A stretch of DNA of 64,000 nucleotides, taken from NCBI RefSeq assembly GCF_020283565.1, contig NC_060061.1, positions 19,319,362 through 19,383,361 of the forward strand. The letters are read 5' to 3'. Shown here in pieces: positions 45,058 through 56,725 of the stretch. Below the pieces are notes generated by a model that saw only the letters and a list, made by a program, of their open reading frames with translations, had not been told where the DNA came from and did no database searches. The position numbers and the translations under genes are program-made. The stretch is from Trifolium pratense. Its lineage: Eukaryota > Streptophyta > Magnoliopsida > Fabales > Fabaceae. How positions within the stretch are numbered: position 1 is the first letter of the stretch; every line of letters starts with the position of its first letter.

Positions 45058-45931
45058 TGTGTTTGGTTAAGCGGCGAAAATAATTGAGTTTGACAGAATT
45101 GAGTTTGACAGAATTGAGTTTGGTTAAAAGTGAGTTTAACAGAATTGATTTATGTTTGGATGCATTCATGAAAAGTGATTCTCAACATTTTAAGTTGTTT
45201 GGATAATTTGAATCAAAATTGCTTTTGGAAACACAATTACCAAATTGGGTTTTAATATGTGTTTTTTTATAGAAACATAAAACAAAATTACTTAGTAAAT
45301 ACTCTCTCCGATTATTTTTATAAGAAACATTTTGAAAAAATCACATAGACTAAGGAAACTAATTTTTCTCGTTAATAATTCTAAAGTTTTATGTTTTATT
45401 CCAAAACTAACCTTGGAGTAGCATGAGAAATAGGTCTCTTTAATTAATGCATTAAAATTGAAATAAATTATTTGTTTTTATTTAATAAAGATACAAATGA
45501 AATTGTCTATTTAATAAAAAATAAATTTAGAGAGTATTTTTTATAAAAAGAAAAAAAAATCAAAGTGTTCCTTATAAAAATGATCGGAGAGTATAATATT
45601 TAAATAAAATCATACCCTTAAAAAAAATATTAGATTAGCATAATAATAAATTATTATGGATCTAAATGAACATAACAAATGGTGGTTAGTAAAAAGAATT
45701 GCTAAACATTTTTTACCAACAGCAAGAGAAACGGTAAAACAAAAATAGTGGAACTGCAACACTTGTGAAAGGGGCAAATTGGTAAATCAAATTTATTTTA
45801 TATAGAATCGATTCACTAAACGTAGAAGCTATGAAATGGAGCTTCAAGTAGAAGCACTTCCAATTAATTGAATCACTTTATAAAATGAGGGTTGGACGTG
45901 CGTTTAAGGCATGTTAACTTGAAACCAAACA
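45058..45931. mobile_element. TIR element with a nested Stowaway-like MITE
   Basis: Left end gtgtttggttaagcgg, right end inverted ctgtttggtttcaagttaac. The left end contains repeats of gacagaattgagtttg. A fragment of the same family interrupts the Helitron at about 23881. The MITE 45302-45591 is nested within. No ORF. Confidence 0.6.
45302..45591. mobile_element. Stowaway-like MITE nested in the 45-kb element
   Basis: Starts ctctctccgattatttttat and ends ataaaaatgatcggagag, near-perfect inverses, with TA on both sides. Confidence 0.85.
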
Positions 45932-46358
45932 GGTACTAAGACTGTTGTTGATCATATTTCTAAACTCATAAATGACAAATGGTACCAGAAGAGACAAACG
46001 AGTCAAATAATTTTTCAACAACTAAAAGACTGCTAGTACTCCAACAAAATAATCATCACCACAAGGAAATAAACGAAATACATTATGAACCACTACATTT
46101 TGAATTTCGATCCGTTCTCATGAATTAGACATTGATTAAGCCGCAGAAATTATCAATAATTGACATCAAGATAATCTAAAATCTCAATATTTTCATTGAA
46201 TCCTACTACAATTTTGAGTAACCTACAGAAAACAAAGCCCAGTACCGGCGTGGAGTTCACTTAAACCAAATTCTACAAGATTCAAGCACCTATGGCCGAA
46301 AGATTTCTTCCGCAAACGAAAAAAAATAACCAAACATACCCTACGACTCATATGCACC
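45932..46358. other. TOC75 3' flank
   Basis: Probable 3' UTR and downstream sequence of the minus-strand TOC75 gene. No other feature recognised. Confidence 0.4.
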
Positions 46359-49300
46359 TCAAAATCTTTCTCCAAAACGGAAAAATATTGCACCAGTTCC
46401 TGAGTTATGATCAACGGCATATTCTGCTCTCACTAAACCAAGCTTTAAACCAGCACCATAAGAGGACCCCTGACCCATTCGCCTATAGACTTCTGTAGGA
46501 TTTCCTTTGACATCTTTTGAACTTCCTAGATCAGTGCCATGTTCTGCAAAGGCATACACGTGTGTACCTTTAATAGGTATGCGTATCTCAGCTGCCAACT
46601 GTGGGAAGAACAAGAAATCAGATATTGTTTGCTGGATAATGTATAGATTGGGATAATTAAAACTACTATTGTATCACCATTAACAATCAAAAGATGTATA
46701 CAGTCATTCTTACCTCGAGGATGTTTCTGGCTGCTCCAATCTCACCCATGTTGTAACCTCTTACAGAATAGGGACCCCCAAGAGTAAAAGCATCATAACT
46801 TGGAAGGTCGCCTACACAACCACCATAGTGGCCATGAAGGACAAGCACCGGTGGTGGTGGTTTACCAGCACCTTCCTCCACATCCAGCAATTGGTGAAAC
46901 TTAGTCACAGTTAACTGGTGACGGTTAAAAAATGGAAAATTGCTACCGATGCCGAGGCCTTGATCAACCTGCAGTTAGTATAGAGAGATAACGGTGTCAG
47001 GCTGTCGGCAAAGAACATAGCATAGCAAACTTCAAGATCATAAATTTATAAAACGTCAATCTCATGTCCTTAAAATTACAGTAACATAGTGTTTGATTAG
47101 AGGGACATGAAGGGGAGGGCCTTTTCATGAATTATTTTGGTTCAACAATTTGGACTTGGAGGGAAGGAGAGTGGAAGGGAGCAAAACCCATCCTCCTCAA
47201 CTTTGGCTGCAAACATCCACTAAAAAAATTCACAATCAGGTCCAATTCTGGTTATTTGTTTCATAGGTCAACACAAAAATTAGAAGAACAGGGCATTCAT
47301 CAAACAGACTAGATGTAGGTAAAAAAATTGAAATTAGAATTCTTAGAAGTTGGGCTTATGTGGCTTAGGCGCTTAGCTCATCCTGCAAAACCAACTTATA
47401 AGTTCAGGAGTCACCAAGTCTATAAGAAGCCCTACCTAGTAGTATATATTTAGTCAATGTGGGACAAACAACACCACCTCACGCTTAAGACTAGACATTT
47501 GAAGCGTCACTAATGCCAGTGGAATAACAGAGTCATGTAAGAATTTTTTTGCAACTTGGATTTATTTTTAACAATGTAAATTTTTTGAAAATATTTAGGA
47601 GGCCATGATATCTCCATAAAAAATGAGGTTGAAATTCTGCTTGATGTCCTTTTCTTCCCCCCACTAAAGTCTAGATTTAAATTCTAACTGAAAATGGAAG
47701 TGGTGCAAGCATCTACTAAATACAGTTCACTTATAGTTATTTGAAACAAAATGAACTTTTTCTCAGCAATGATTATAGGATAATAGTCACCTGGAACATG
47801 TTCCTGCTTCCAACTATAGCTCCATTAACAAACCTTGTGTTATCCCTCGTAATATTGGCCTGTAAAAACGCCATCCTATCGATACCAGTACCACTGAGGG
47901 TGGTTGGAGGTCCATCTGCACTAATTCCTCCATTAGGCAATACTCTTTGACCATTGGAACATATATGATTGGTTTCATCACGTGTTATTATCTCTTCCAT
48001 TACTAATCCATAAGTGAATTTACTCTGACGAGAAAAATTCTGCTCGGAAAACAAGAATTGCAAGTTAAAAAGAAAGCTACGAACAGACCAAATAGCCATG
48101 TCAAGAAGACTAATGTAAAATAAGCAGTCAAATTACCTCAGTGATATTGGCTTTTGCACCAGCACGGTCAACCCATATTGAGGGCACTTCATCCACCCCT
48201 GGTCCCCCAGTGAATACTGGACTCAGCTTTCGGCTATTGAAGCAGCTTACACGGAGTGTTCGGTTGCGTAGTAAATCGACACCATCCAAATACGGATGTG
48301 CATACTCCATTTTAAAAGCAAGATCATCCTACAGCAGTATATAAAGCCCATTTAACCAAATATCAATGCCTACTCCTACATAGATGAGAAACTGAATGGC
48401 CAAAGTAAAAGGGTACCTGAGGATTCAAGAAGTTGCTGGTTGTTACTGAACCAGTAAGAGACCTATTTAATCCTTGTAGATTCCGATGTTCAAAAGAAAT
48501 AGTCCCTCCCGGCTGCAACGAAGCCTGTACAAACAATGAACGAAAAACAAACACATAAATCGGGCAAACAAATATTATCATTCAACAAACAAAATAGACA
48601 TTCAATTCAGCACAAATACCAAAGTAGGACGTCCTCCTCGCCCGGGAACAATACTCCACTCGGAACTAACTTCAGCCGATTTCTGCTCCAACTCTTTGAG
48701 CTTAATTTCAACAATTATGCTTCCCTCATTCTTCTCATCAGGCCTTGGATTCACCTCAATGTTGGAAAACAAAGCAAGGGAATTTATGTTCCTCAAAGCT
48801 TGCTTCCCAGCTTCAATGTTAAAAATTTGACCCGGTAAAAGCTGCATTGTCAAACCAACACAAACATTCACCAAGTCACAAAACAATAACAATAACCATC
48901 CATAACCACACAACAACATGAATCATATCACATAACTCCAAACAAACACTATCAACAAACACATACAAACATACACACTAACACACACCTGTCTTGGAAG
49001 TTCTCTTCGAACAACAGCATATTCAGTGTTACCTTCAACAACATTACCAAGTTTATCCAAAAACTGAACATTCATCTGAGTAATATCCCCTTCAACAACC
49101 TCACACACAACCTCACGTGTATTAAGATTACCAAAATTAACAACCTGTGCACAAGCATAACCTTCATCATGATACCATTTCTGAACACGGTCACGAATCC
49201 TCTGCAACAATCTAGCAGTAACCCTCCCTTGTCTATTCAACATTTCCTTAATCTCATGATAAACCTGAGGAGGCAAAAGACAAGGCCTAGAATTATCAAT

Positions 49301-50158
49301 TCTCCTCTTATACTCTCTCTCTTGTCTCCTAAAAACTTCAAGCCTCTCCTTATCAGTCATATCAGGGTCCATATCAATCGGTTTAGTTTGAGCCATTAAA
49401 CCAACATTGATGCATCTAAACTTATCTGCTCTCTCCCACATACTCTCGGAGAACGAAATCGACAGCCCTAAGGTGCCGTCCGGCTTGGTTTTAGCATCCA
49501 TTTCAACTTTCTCGAACATTCCACAAGAAGCTAAGCTTTCTAGCTCCTTCAAAAGCTGAGCTTTTGTGTATATACCTCCTGGTTTAAGAGATACCATATC
49601 TAAGAACGAATCTTCAGCTCCGATTCTCCGCCTCGTGTCCCGATCGAGGAAATAGATATCTGAAACTTTGTATTTCTTGAATCCGCTTAATTTGTTAGTT
49701 GCAACCGTGATGTTCGCCGGTAATTCGTGTGAATCCCAATCTTTTGATTTTGGTTCGTCAGCGATGGCTGTTGATGGAGAGAGAATTCTTGACCAGAAAG
49801 ATCCACCGTCGCCGTTAAACCAACCACCACCATCTCCACCACCACCACTACCTCCGCCACCATTTCCGCTGGATGAATGTCCTCCTCCGCCGGATAAATT
49901 GGGGAGGGAGTCGGTGAGGTAGAGAGCTGACGCTGCAGCGGAGACTGCGAGGGTGGCGGAGAGGGTTTTGAAAAGGGAGGAATTGGAGTTGGAGGAATCA
50001 TTGTTGTGGTTATCGTCGGAGGAAGTGGAAGAAGAAGAAGAGAGGTGGCATTTGAGGGAAGAAGGTCGAGTGGTTGGGTGGTTGTTACGGCGGTTACGAG
50101 GGGGAAGGTTTGATAGGGTGGGGGTTAAGCGATTTGAAGTAATGAAGGAAGAAGACAT
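46359..50158 (-). CDS. TOC75: TOC75 chloroplast outer-envelope import channel
   Basis: Seven exons rebuilt: 50158-48989, 48841-48620, 48524-48417, 48328-48137, 48039-47791, 46968-46714, 46598-46359. All junctions are GT-AG in phase 0, giving 811 residues, the normal length for TOC75-III. A Ser-rich N-terminal transit sequence is followed by a glycine-rich stretch (about residues 90-119) that acts in envelope targeting. The mature-type start AIADEPKSKDWDSHELPANI comes next, then POTRA repeats and a C-terminal Omp85 beta-barrel (YAHPYLDGVDLLRNRTLRV, GGPYSVRGYNMGEIGAARN). It ends FRFGERF with a terminal Phe. TOC75 forms the protein-conducting pore of the TOC complex with TOC159 and TOC34. Intron 5 carries an LTR-like fragment (about 47337-47510). 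Confidence 0.96.
47337..47510. mobile_element. LTR-like fragment in TOC75 intron 5
   Basis: It contains gaagttgggcttatgtggc, ccaacttataagttcaggag, gtcaatgtgggacaaacaac and acctcacgcttaagactag, phrases typical of short plant LTR/TRIM sequences. No second LTR. Confidence 0.4.
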
Positions 50159-50243
50159 GGTTTGGTTTGGTTGTGTTGAGTTGAGATGAGGTCGCTGTAG
50201 AGAGAGTGTGAAGAAAGAGAAGGATAAACCACTGGGACTGGGG

Positions 50244-50250
50244 TTTTATA
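50244..50250 (-). promoter_or_regulatory. Candidate TATA box of TOC75
   Basis: Reads TATAAAA on the minus strand, 86-92 bp upstream of the start codon. The transcript leader between them is GA/CT-rich. Confidence 0.55.
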
Positions 50251-50338
50251 TCCCTGCCTTTATTCATTTTCATTTTATTTCTTCTAGTTTAACTCATAGC
50301 ATAACTATGTCCGAAAATAAAAAATATAATTTTCATCT

Positions 50339-50679
50339 AGGCTTAATTAGTAAAATAGTCCCTTAAAGATATTTTTGGTTTCATATTGGTCCCTTAAATA
50401 TAAAAAAGTCCGAATAGGTCCCTTAAATAAAAAAAAGTTCGAATAGGTCCCTTAAAGATATTTCCGTTAATCAATTTGGTCCTTTCCGTCCATTTTTTTG
50501 AGGACCAAACTGATTAACGGAGATGTCTTTAAGGGACCAAACTGATTAACGGATATGTCTTTAAGAGACCTATTCGAACCTTTTTTTCTTTAAGGGACCT
50601 ATTTGGTCCTTTTTTTTCTTTAAGAGACCAATGTGAAACCAAAAATATCTTTAAGGGACCATTTTACTAATTAAGTCTT
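50339..50679. mobile_element. Foldback MITE with AGGCTTAATTAGTAAAAT ends
   Basis: The left arm (gcttaattagtaaaatagtc, ccttaaagatatttttggtt, tcatattggtccctt) is inverted at the right (aagagaccaatgtgaaacc, aaaaatatctttaagggacc, attttactaattaagtc). Long, nearly continuous inverted arms around a short centre. No ORF. It lies directly upstream of the TOC75 promoter. Confidence 0.85.
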
Positions 50680-50710
50680 TTCTTCTAAATATTATCTCTT
50701 ATCTTATGTA

Positions 50711-51010
50711 CTCCCTCCGTCCCAAATTATAAGGGAAAAAAGCCCATTTTTTTGTCCCAAATTATAAGAGAAAAATCATTTTCGAGAATGTTTTTTTCCT
50801 TATTTTCATAAAATTAAATGCAAATTGCATTTAATTTCTTCTCTCTCTCATTTTCTCAATAAACAACAACCAATAAAAATTGTTTTTACATCTTCCTATA
50901 CAACTTATTTCAAGGAAAACCCACAAAAACATACTTCAAATTCTCATGTTTTACTTTTTCTTAATAAGTGTGATTTTTTTATTTTCTCTTATAATTTGGG
51001 ACGGAGGGAG
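50711..51010. mobile_element. Stowaway-like MITE (300 bp)
   Basis: Ends ctccctccgtcccaaattat and its inverse ataatttgggacggagggag are perfect 20-bp TIRs, flanked by TA. An internal copy of tcccaaattataag lies just inside the left end. Confidence 0.9.
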
Positions 51011-51024
51011 TATAAGATAAAACA

Positions 51025-51420
51025 CAGTAAGTTCAATAAGCTTGTTTGATAAAAATGTCAAGTGTTTGGTAACGAGCGTATCTAACTAGCTTATAACATT
51101 TTTTGAGATGCTATTTTAAGTAGCGTATAAGCTTATAATTTTTTACATTTTACTTCATATTTACCCTTATTAGTTTTATTTTTTTTTATTTTTAAAAAAT
51201 TATAATAACTACCCACTAACGCTTACAAAAAAAATTACTCACTAATCATGTACTTTTATGTCATTTTAAACCTACAACAGCTAAATTTGTCAAACACTTT
51301 AATTTTATTCTACTAACTTTTCAGCTATAAGTTACAAGCTATCAATTATCAGCTAGCTTTTCAACTACAAACTAGCTTATCAACTATCAGCTAGCTTATA
51401 GCTTATTTTTACCAAAACCC
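51025..51420. mobile_element. hAT-like MITE, inverse copy of the 36551 element
   Basis: Its left end (taagttcaataagcttgttt, then aagtgtttggtaacgagcg) corresponds to the right end of 36551-36980 inverted. Its right end (tagcttatagcttattttta, ccaaaaccca) corresponds to the other's left end. The middle shares tgtcattttaaacctacaac-like sequence. Confidence 0.75.
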
Positions 51421-52239
51421 AAAATTTACTTCTTAAATAGTTGATGTATCTTGACTAAAATCTAAAAAGTAAAATCAGAGGGAGTATCTTTGTTCAATTA
51501 GACAAAAAAAAAGTGTAATCATGAGCTAAAAGAAAAGAAATTGAGTATTTATTACTTTTCATAGTTTCACACTTCACTCATTTTTATAGAAATTTTTTAT
51601 GAGGTATTCTTCTATAGGCACAAAAGTATTAGGCATAAACTTAGGCACATACATCAATTAAAAAAATTTAAAGAAAAATGAAATTGTCACATCAATAAAT
51701 ATCAATTTAATTATTTTATCTTTAATTTTTAATCTTGATTGTGAGTGTGCCTAAACTAAATTTATTTAAGTTTGTGCCCATAATAGAATTTATCATTTTT
51801 TATATAAAATAATAAATAGAACAAATGCATTTTAAGACATTTTGAATTTAACGTTTGTAATACATTGGTTCTTTACTCTTTCCATTTATTTTTAAATATC
51901 GTTTTAGTATAAAGATCACCAACTAAGATAGTGTATTACCGGAGTTTCTTTTTCTATTCTACTCTTATTTTGAAAAAAAAATGTAGTTATTGACAAAGAA
52001 TGAATTAATTTTATTGAAAATGTGAAGTATGAGTTATTGAAAGATAAGGGTATAATTGACAATTCATAAAAAATTATAATTAACAAATTGTAACTTTAAA
52101 CTATCAAAACAACAGTTAAATAGGAAGAAATATATTTTTCTAAAATAACACTTAAAAAATAACGGATTGAATTTTATTTTATTTTCAAATTAGTCATTAA
52201 AGTTGTTTTTTTATTCATTCTAGCAGTTAATTTTGTTTC
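51421..52239. other. Intergenic, nothing recognised
   Basis: AT-rich stretch. No ORF or bounded repeat seen. Confidence 0.3.
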
Positions 52240-52448
52240 GAATGTCTCTTTTTAGCATACTCTTAAAGAGTAATGAATGTGCCGATTGACTTGCAAAGAT
52301 TGAAGCTTCCTCCAACGATACTTTGAAGATTTGGAATAGTTACCCTCCTCAACTCAGTCTTATATTGATAGTTGATGTTATGGGCGTTGAACTTAGTTTA
52401 TTTTCTTGTTTGTTTCTGTATCGTTTGTTTCCATCTCATAAAAAAAAT
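52240..52448 (+). pseudogene. 5'-truncated LINE 3' end (RNase H tail)
   Basis: The frame reads SNECAD, a TGA in place of Trp, then LAKIEASSNDTLKIWNSYPP and a hydrophobic tail. This is the end of the RNase H-like domain (EAN.CADWLAK signature) found at the end of plant LINEs. It is followed by a short A-run near 52440. Heavily truncated. Confidence 0.65.
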
Positions 52449-52804
52449 TGGTTCTTTAACATGTATTAACCATACCCCTTTTTATTTCAATTCCATTAAA
52501 AAAAAGTTTATATATATGATCGTTTAATGCTGAGGTGGAATGTTCAAAAAAGTGTTTATGACATTGTTTTCTTCTTCTTCTTCTTTCAGAATTTAAACCA
52601 AGTTTGACAAATAAAATTATCATCTATAACATCATAAATCATAATTTGCAATTTAGTTCTACAACAATCCTAGTAAAATCCAAATTATGTAACCAAATGA
52701 TAGCTACAACCTGCTTCACGTGGTATAGAGCTTTTATATCTCCACAAGGATTGGCCTCGAATAAAAAAGTTTCCGTAGTGTCTCTCACACGCATACCTTC
52801 ATGG

Positions 52805-53713
52805 TTTGTTTGGTGCGTATGATAGGATAGTGACAAAATAAGGATAAGATATGATATCAGTAGGATAACAGTTATCTTCAGTTATCCTATTCTGTGTTTG
52901 GTGCACACAGGATAGCAAACATGATAATTATTATATAATTTTTTTAATACATACTTCATCGTAATAATATGATAACATGTATAACATATTTAAATGACAA
53001 AATTACCCTTGTAAAAGAATTTTTATTTTTTAAAAATTATTTTGTAATACTTTGAATTTTATAAATCAAAAATATAATTAAGTAATCAAATACCTTTATA
53101 TAATTTTAAATAAAAATCATGAGAAAATAATCAAGCTTAATTTTTTATATGAATCATGATCAAATAAATAACTCAATGATATATTACTTTTTTAAAAAAA
53201 ACTCAATGATATATACATGTTAGATAAGCTAAATAAATATATGATATATCTCATACGTAAATAATAAAATTAGCATTGCAAAATAATTATATTTAATTTG
53301 TTATAAAATTTAAATTAAGTAGAATTTTTTAATAATTATTTTACTTTAAAATATTGTAATTTTAGTAGAATTTCAATTTTTTAGATTATATAAAAATCAG
53401 TAATTTTTTAATCACATTTTTTTATATTTAAAAATTAATTATTTTATTATTAATTTACTATCAAATTATTTTATTAATTTTCATTTTTTATTTTAAAATA
53501 TATTTTATAGAATAAATCAGTAATTTTTTTTCTCTTATCCTATCTTGTTGGTAACCCAGCTCAAATTCAGGATAAGAATTTTAACTAGAGAGACAGGATA
53601 GGATAAGCTTCATGATTAACTTATCATATCTCGCTGTGTCACCAAACACTGGATTGAGACAGGATATGATACAGTTATCCTATCCTGTCTCTTATCATGT
53701 GCACCAAACGGGC
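52805..53713. mobile_element. 0.9-kb non-autonomous TIR element with GGATA subterminal repeats
   Basis: Left end tttgtttggtgcgtatgata, right end inverted cccgtttggtgcacatgata. Subterminal repeats of aggataggataa-like motifs occur near both ends. The flanks CTTCATGG (52797-52804) and CCTCATAG (53714-53721) agree at six of eight positions, compatible with an aged 8-bp hAT TSD. No ORF. Confidence 0.65.
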
Positions 53714-53810
53714 CCTCATAGTTTATCTTCGATAGAGATAATTCTATTCTAAATGTGTCGGATACTAAATATAGATATATTTTTTCCAGCTATGTCACTT
53801 TATTAAACAT

Positions 53811-53987
53811 TTTTTTTGGTTTTCACCCTCTGCTTCCTAGGAGAAGGGGTCCTAGTAGTCCAAAGTTCGGGGCGAGTTCTGACATCAAGTGGTTCCAATC
53901 CCCTCCCAAATGTAGTTGTGAGGGATCGAATTGTGATCCTCCCTACCAAGTTTAGCGTCAATCACCACTGAACCGACTAACATTTGG
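53811..53987 (-). mobile_element. SINE (family C), complete, with 11-bp TSD
   Basis: TSD ttattaaacat at 53800-53810 and 53988-53998. On the minus strand: gttagtcggttcagtggtga (A-box region), cttggtagggaggatcacaa, B-box-like attcgatccc, gaggggattggaaccacttg, and a short A tail after gtgaaaacc. The split copy at 25782-26255 is the same family. Confidence 0.88.
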
Positions 53988-54115
53988 TTATTAAACATAT
54001 TTTTAGAATTGACGAGGTTAAGCAATTTTTATCATCATGACCAGGTCAAATTACTAATTGAGGCAAGTAGTTTTATGTGAAGTTTAGTTTAGTTTAGTAA
54101 AAAGCAAAAGTATTA

Positions 54116-54131
54116 TTCTACACGTGTAGAA
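54116..54131. promoter_or_regulatory. Palindromic G-box/ABRE upstream of the LTI65-like gene
   Basis: A 16-bp perfect palindrome TTCTACACGTGTAGAA with the CACGTG core, 130 bp upstream of the TATA box and 183 bp upstream of the start codon. CACGTGTA is an ABA-response element bound by ABF/AREB bZIP dimers, which fits the LTI65/RD29B family. Confidence 0.6.
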
Positions 54132-54262
54132 AATGAGTCCATTAGTAAAACTCAATGGTAATCATTGTTTAGTGCAAGAATTCCGGAAGTAATTACATGA
54201 GCACGGTTCATTTTGTGTTAAATTTATGCCTCTTATTATTATCCAAATTAAGAGAAAAGAAA

Positions 54263-54270
54263 TATAAAAG
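54263..54270 (+). promoter_or_regulatory. TATA box of the LTI65-like gene
   Basis: TATAAAAG, 43 bp upstream of the start codon, so transcription would start close to 54295 with a leader of about 20 nt. Confidence 0.65.
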
Positions 54271-54313
54271 CAGTGTTATTCAAAGGTTGACACAAATTGC
54301 TATCTAGAAAAAA

Positions 54314-56725
54314 ATGGCTCAACTCGAACGTCCTCAAAGTCAGAGATATGTTGATGGTTCAAAAAATCCTGCTACCATCCAAACCATGGAACAACTCCTC
54401 AGAGGTAATGTTTCCTCACCATTAACTAATAGTTCATGCAAATTAGCATTTTTTTACATGTTATGCTAGTAGCCTAGTAGTTATTACAAGAAAAAAAAGA
54501 CACAATCAATGTTATAACCATGCAAGATAATGGTGTCTATGTAAGTAATTAAGGAATAATTTCCCTATGAAGTTTATGTCATTTCAAGGACAAATTTGTA
54601 AACAATTACAAATGTGCATCGACTAATTACTGACAAATTAGTCTCTGGTGTGATCACATTAATGTGAGATCAAAATGGACGAAGTGTTTCGGTTAACATG
54701 TCATAATCCTTAGCGGTAAAAGTTAATAGAGGGACTGTTTTGACCGACATTTTGAGCATATATTTGCCAACTTGCAAAAATCAGGCTCTATTTTGACCGA
54801 TGTTTACAATTTCGATGACTTTGTCTATTCACTTGAGATTTATGATATGTCATCCGCATTTGTTCACCACTTACTTCACGGTTCGAATGCTTAGATCTGG
54901 ACTTGAGGGGGTGCATTAAGATCCTTATTATTCTACCACATTAGATGTGTCCAAAATTTTAAGAATTTCCCATAAGAGAGATGTGATGACAAAGAAAGAT
55001 AAATAAACATCGAAAAATAGTTGTAAATGGTTGGAACATCAAATGCATAGAAAACTCGTTCAGATTTTAAGCTCCTGTCTTGACATATAGCAGGAGAAGC
55101 CTCAAAGTCATCAAAGTCAAAGTTGTCACCGAGCAAATCCTCCTCTTCCTCAGCCTGTTCTTCCCCATCCTCTCCTTTCTTCCAGAGGTTGAGGCACCAT
55201 GACACAGAAGAAGACCATGGCCAGAATCAGAAGAAATCAGTTATGACCAAAGTGAAGGAAAAAGCCAAGAAGTTACGCCACAGCCTCAGCAAGAAAAGAC
55301 ACGAGGACTGGAATCCTATTAGTCCCTCTTCAGGTTCTGGGCAAGAAGGCGATGGAGCAGAAGAAGATGCTGAATGTCGTGGAGCTCCAAGTAATAAAAA
55401 AACATGTATACTTGTCTTCTCTTCCTTTTCATTCATATTTATAGATATAACTGTTATATTTCAGTGTATGAATCCGAGAAGGCGCCTGAAGGATACAACG
55501 GATATGTAAGACAGCATTCAAGAATGAGTCCAAAATCCCCACAGAAGCATGTTCTGTCAAATAATGAGAAACTTGGGTTAGAACAAGCTAGAGAAAAGAC
55601 ACTAAATCGTTCGCTGTCGAAGAAAACAACACAACCAGCTGCAGCTCCTGCTGCTACAGCTGCTACTACACCCTCTGGTCCAAGCAAGATACTGACCAAA
55701 CCCGTAGCCGAGAAGAATCTGACACCAGCATATGCTGAAGGATCAGAAACAGCTCAGTATATAACCTCGAAATTTCAAGGTCTCTCAGTTTCCAAACCTG
55801 GAGAGCACCACAGTTCATCAACAACAGCTGCAACAACTCATAAACCTTCGTCGTTGACCATTCGTGCTTCACGTACTCCTCCAGCTAAGATGCCCTCTCA
55901 AACAGGTCAGAGTACTCCTCGAGCTTCGTCAAATCCGATGGGAACTCCAACACCTTCGCCACCCGCGTCTGCTCCACCGATTGCGAGCAGTACTAGCCCC
56001 ACCTCACAAATATGGGATAAGGGTGTTTCGGTGAAGGAATACTTGATGAACAAATTTGAGCCAGGTGAAGATGAGAAAGCTCTCTCGAAAGTGATATCGG
56101 AAGCAATGAGTCCTAGGAGAAATCCCGGTGATGTGGGCGTGATTGAGAAGGTGAGAGAAGCTGTAACCTCTTTGCTCCGAACTGAGGAACCAACAAAACC
56201 TGAAGACACAAACACAACCAATACTACCCATACACCATCCCAAGTCTCAGCATCTACCAGCACTACTCGTACACCGTCCCAAGTCTCAGCATCTACCAGC
56301 ACTACTCGCGCACCATCCCAAGTGTCAGCATCTACCACCACTACTCGCGGACCATCCCAAATCTCAGCATCTAGCACCACTACTCGCTCACCATCCCAAG
56401 TCTCAGCATCTACCAGCACTACTCGCACACCATCCCAACTCTCTGCATCTACCAGCACTACTCACGCACCATCCCAAGTCTCAGCATCTACCAGCACTAC
56501 TCGCGCACCATCCCAAGTCTCAGTATCTACCAGCACTACTCGCGCACCATCTCGAATCCCTGTATCTTTCAACGCTCAAGAAGGTAATTTACTAGTTTCG
56601 TACAATCTGATTTTTTTTTCCTATACATTATTTTTGTCTCTACATAAGCCAATGATTCATTTGATCATTCTAAATATGCAGCAGTTCAGGAAGAAAACCA
56701 TGGCAGGATTCTTCAGGCAAATTGA
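54314..56725 (+). CDS. LTI65/RD29B (CAP160)-like stress protein
   Basis: Four exons rebuilt: 54314-54404, 55094-55390, 55465-56583, 56682-56725, giving 516 residues in one frame. Order of features: N-terminus MAQLERPQSQRYVDGS; Ser/Lys-rich stretch; the family motif KKSVMTKVKEKAKKLRHSLS; an acidic segment; YESEKAPEGYNGYV; the segment GVSVKEYLMNKFEPGEDEKA, LSKVISEAMS and VIEKVREAVTSLL typical of LTI65/LTI78 proteins. Nine 13-residue repeats (56217-56567) follow. The C-terminus is short. Proteins of this family are hydrophilic, induced by ABA, drought and cold; their biochemical role is unclear. Both exon 2 and exon 4 have tandem NAGNAG acceptors (TAGCAG, GCAGCAG), each of which keeps frame. An ABRE palindrome and TATA box are upstream. 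Confidence 0.88.
56217..56567 (+). repeat. 39-bp coding minisatellite, nine units
   Basis: Nine units encode variants of TSTTRAPSQVSAS. Codons are well conserved between units (e.g. agcactactcgcgcaccat), pointing to recent unit exchange. It lies within exon 3 of the LTI65-like gene; unit number changes would keep the frame. Confidence 0.95.

Noticed and set aside
54933..55205. Acidic minus-strand ORF containing EEEEDLLGDNFDFDDFEAS
   Set aside because: At first it looked like a captured gene fragment, but the plus strand joins in frame to exon 1 from an acceptor at 55093, so it is the shadow of exon 2.
55907..56458. 183-codon minus-strand ORF with repeats of VVLVDAETWDGVR
   Set aside because: It is the antisense reading of the 39-bp coding repeat in the LTI65-like gene; splice chain and family motifs support the plus strand.
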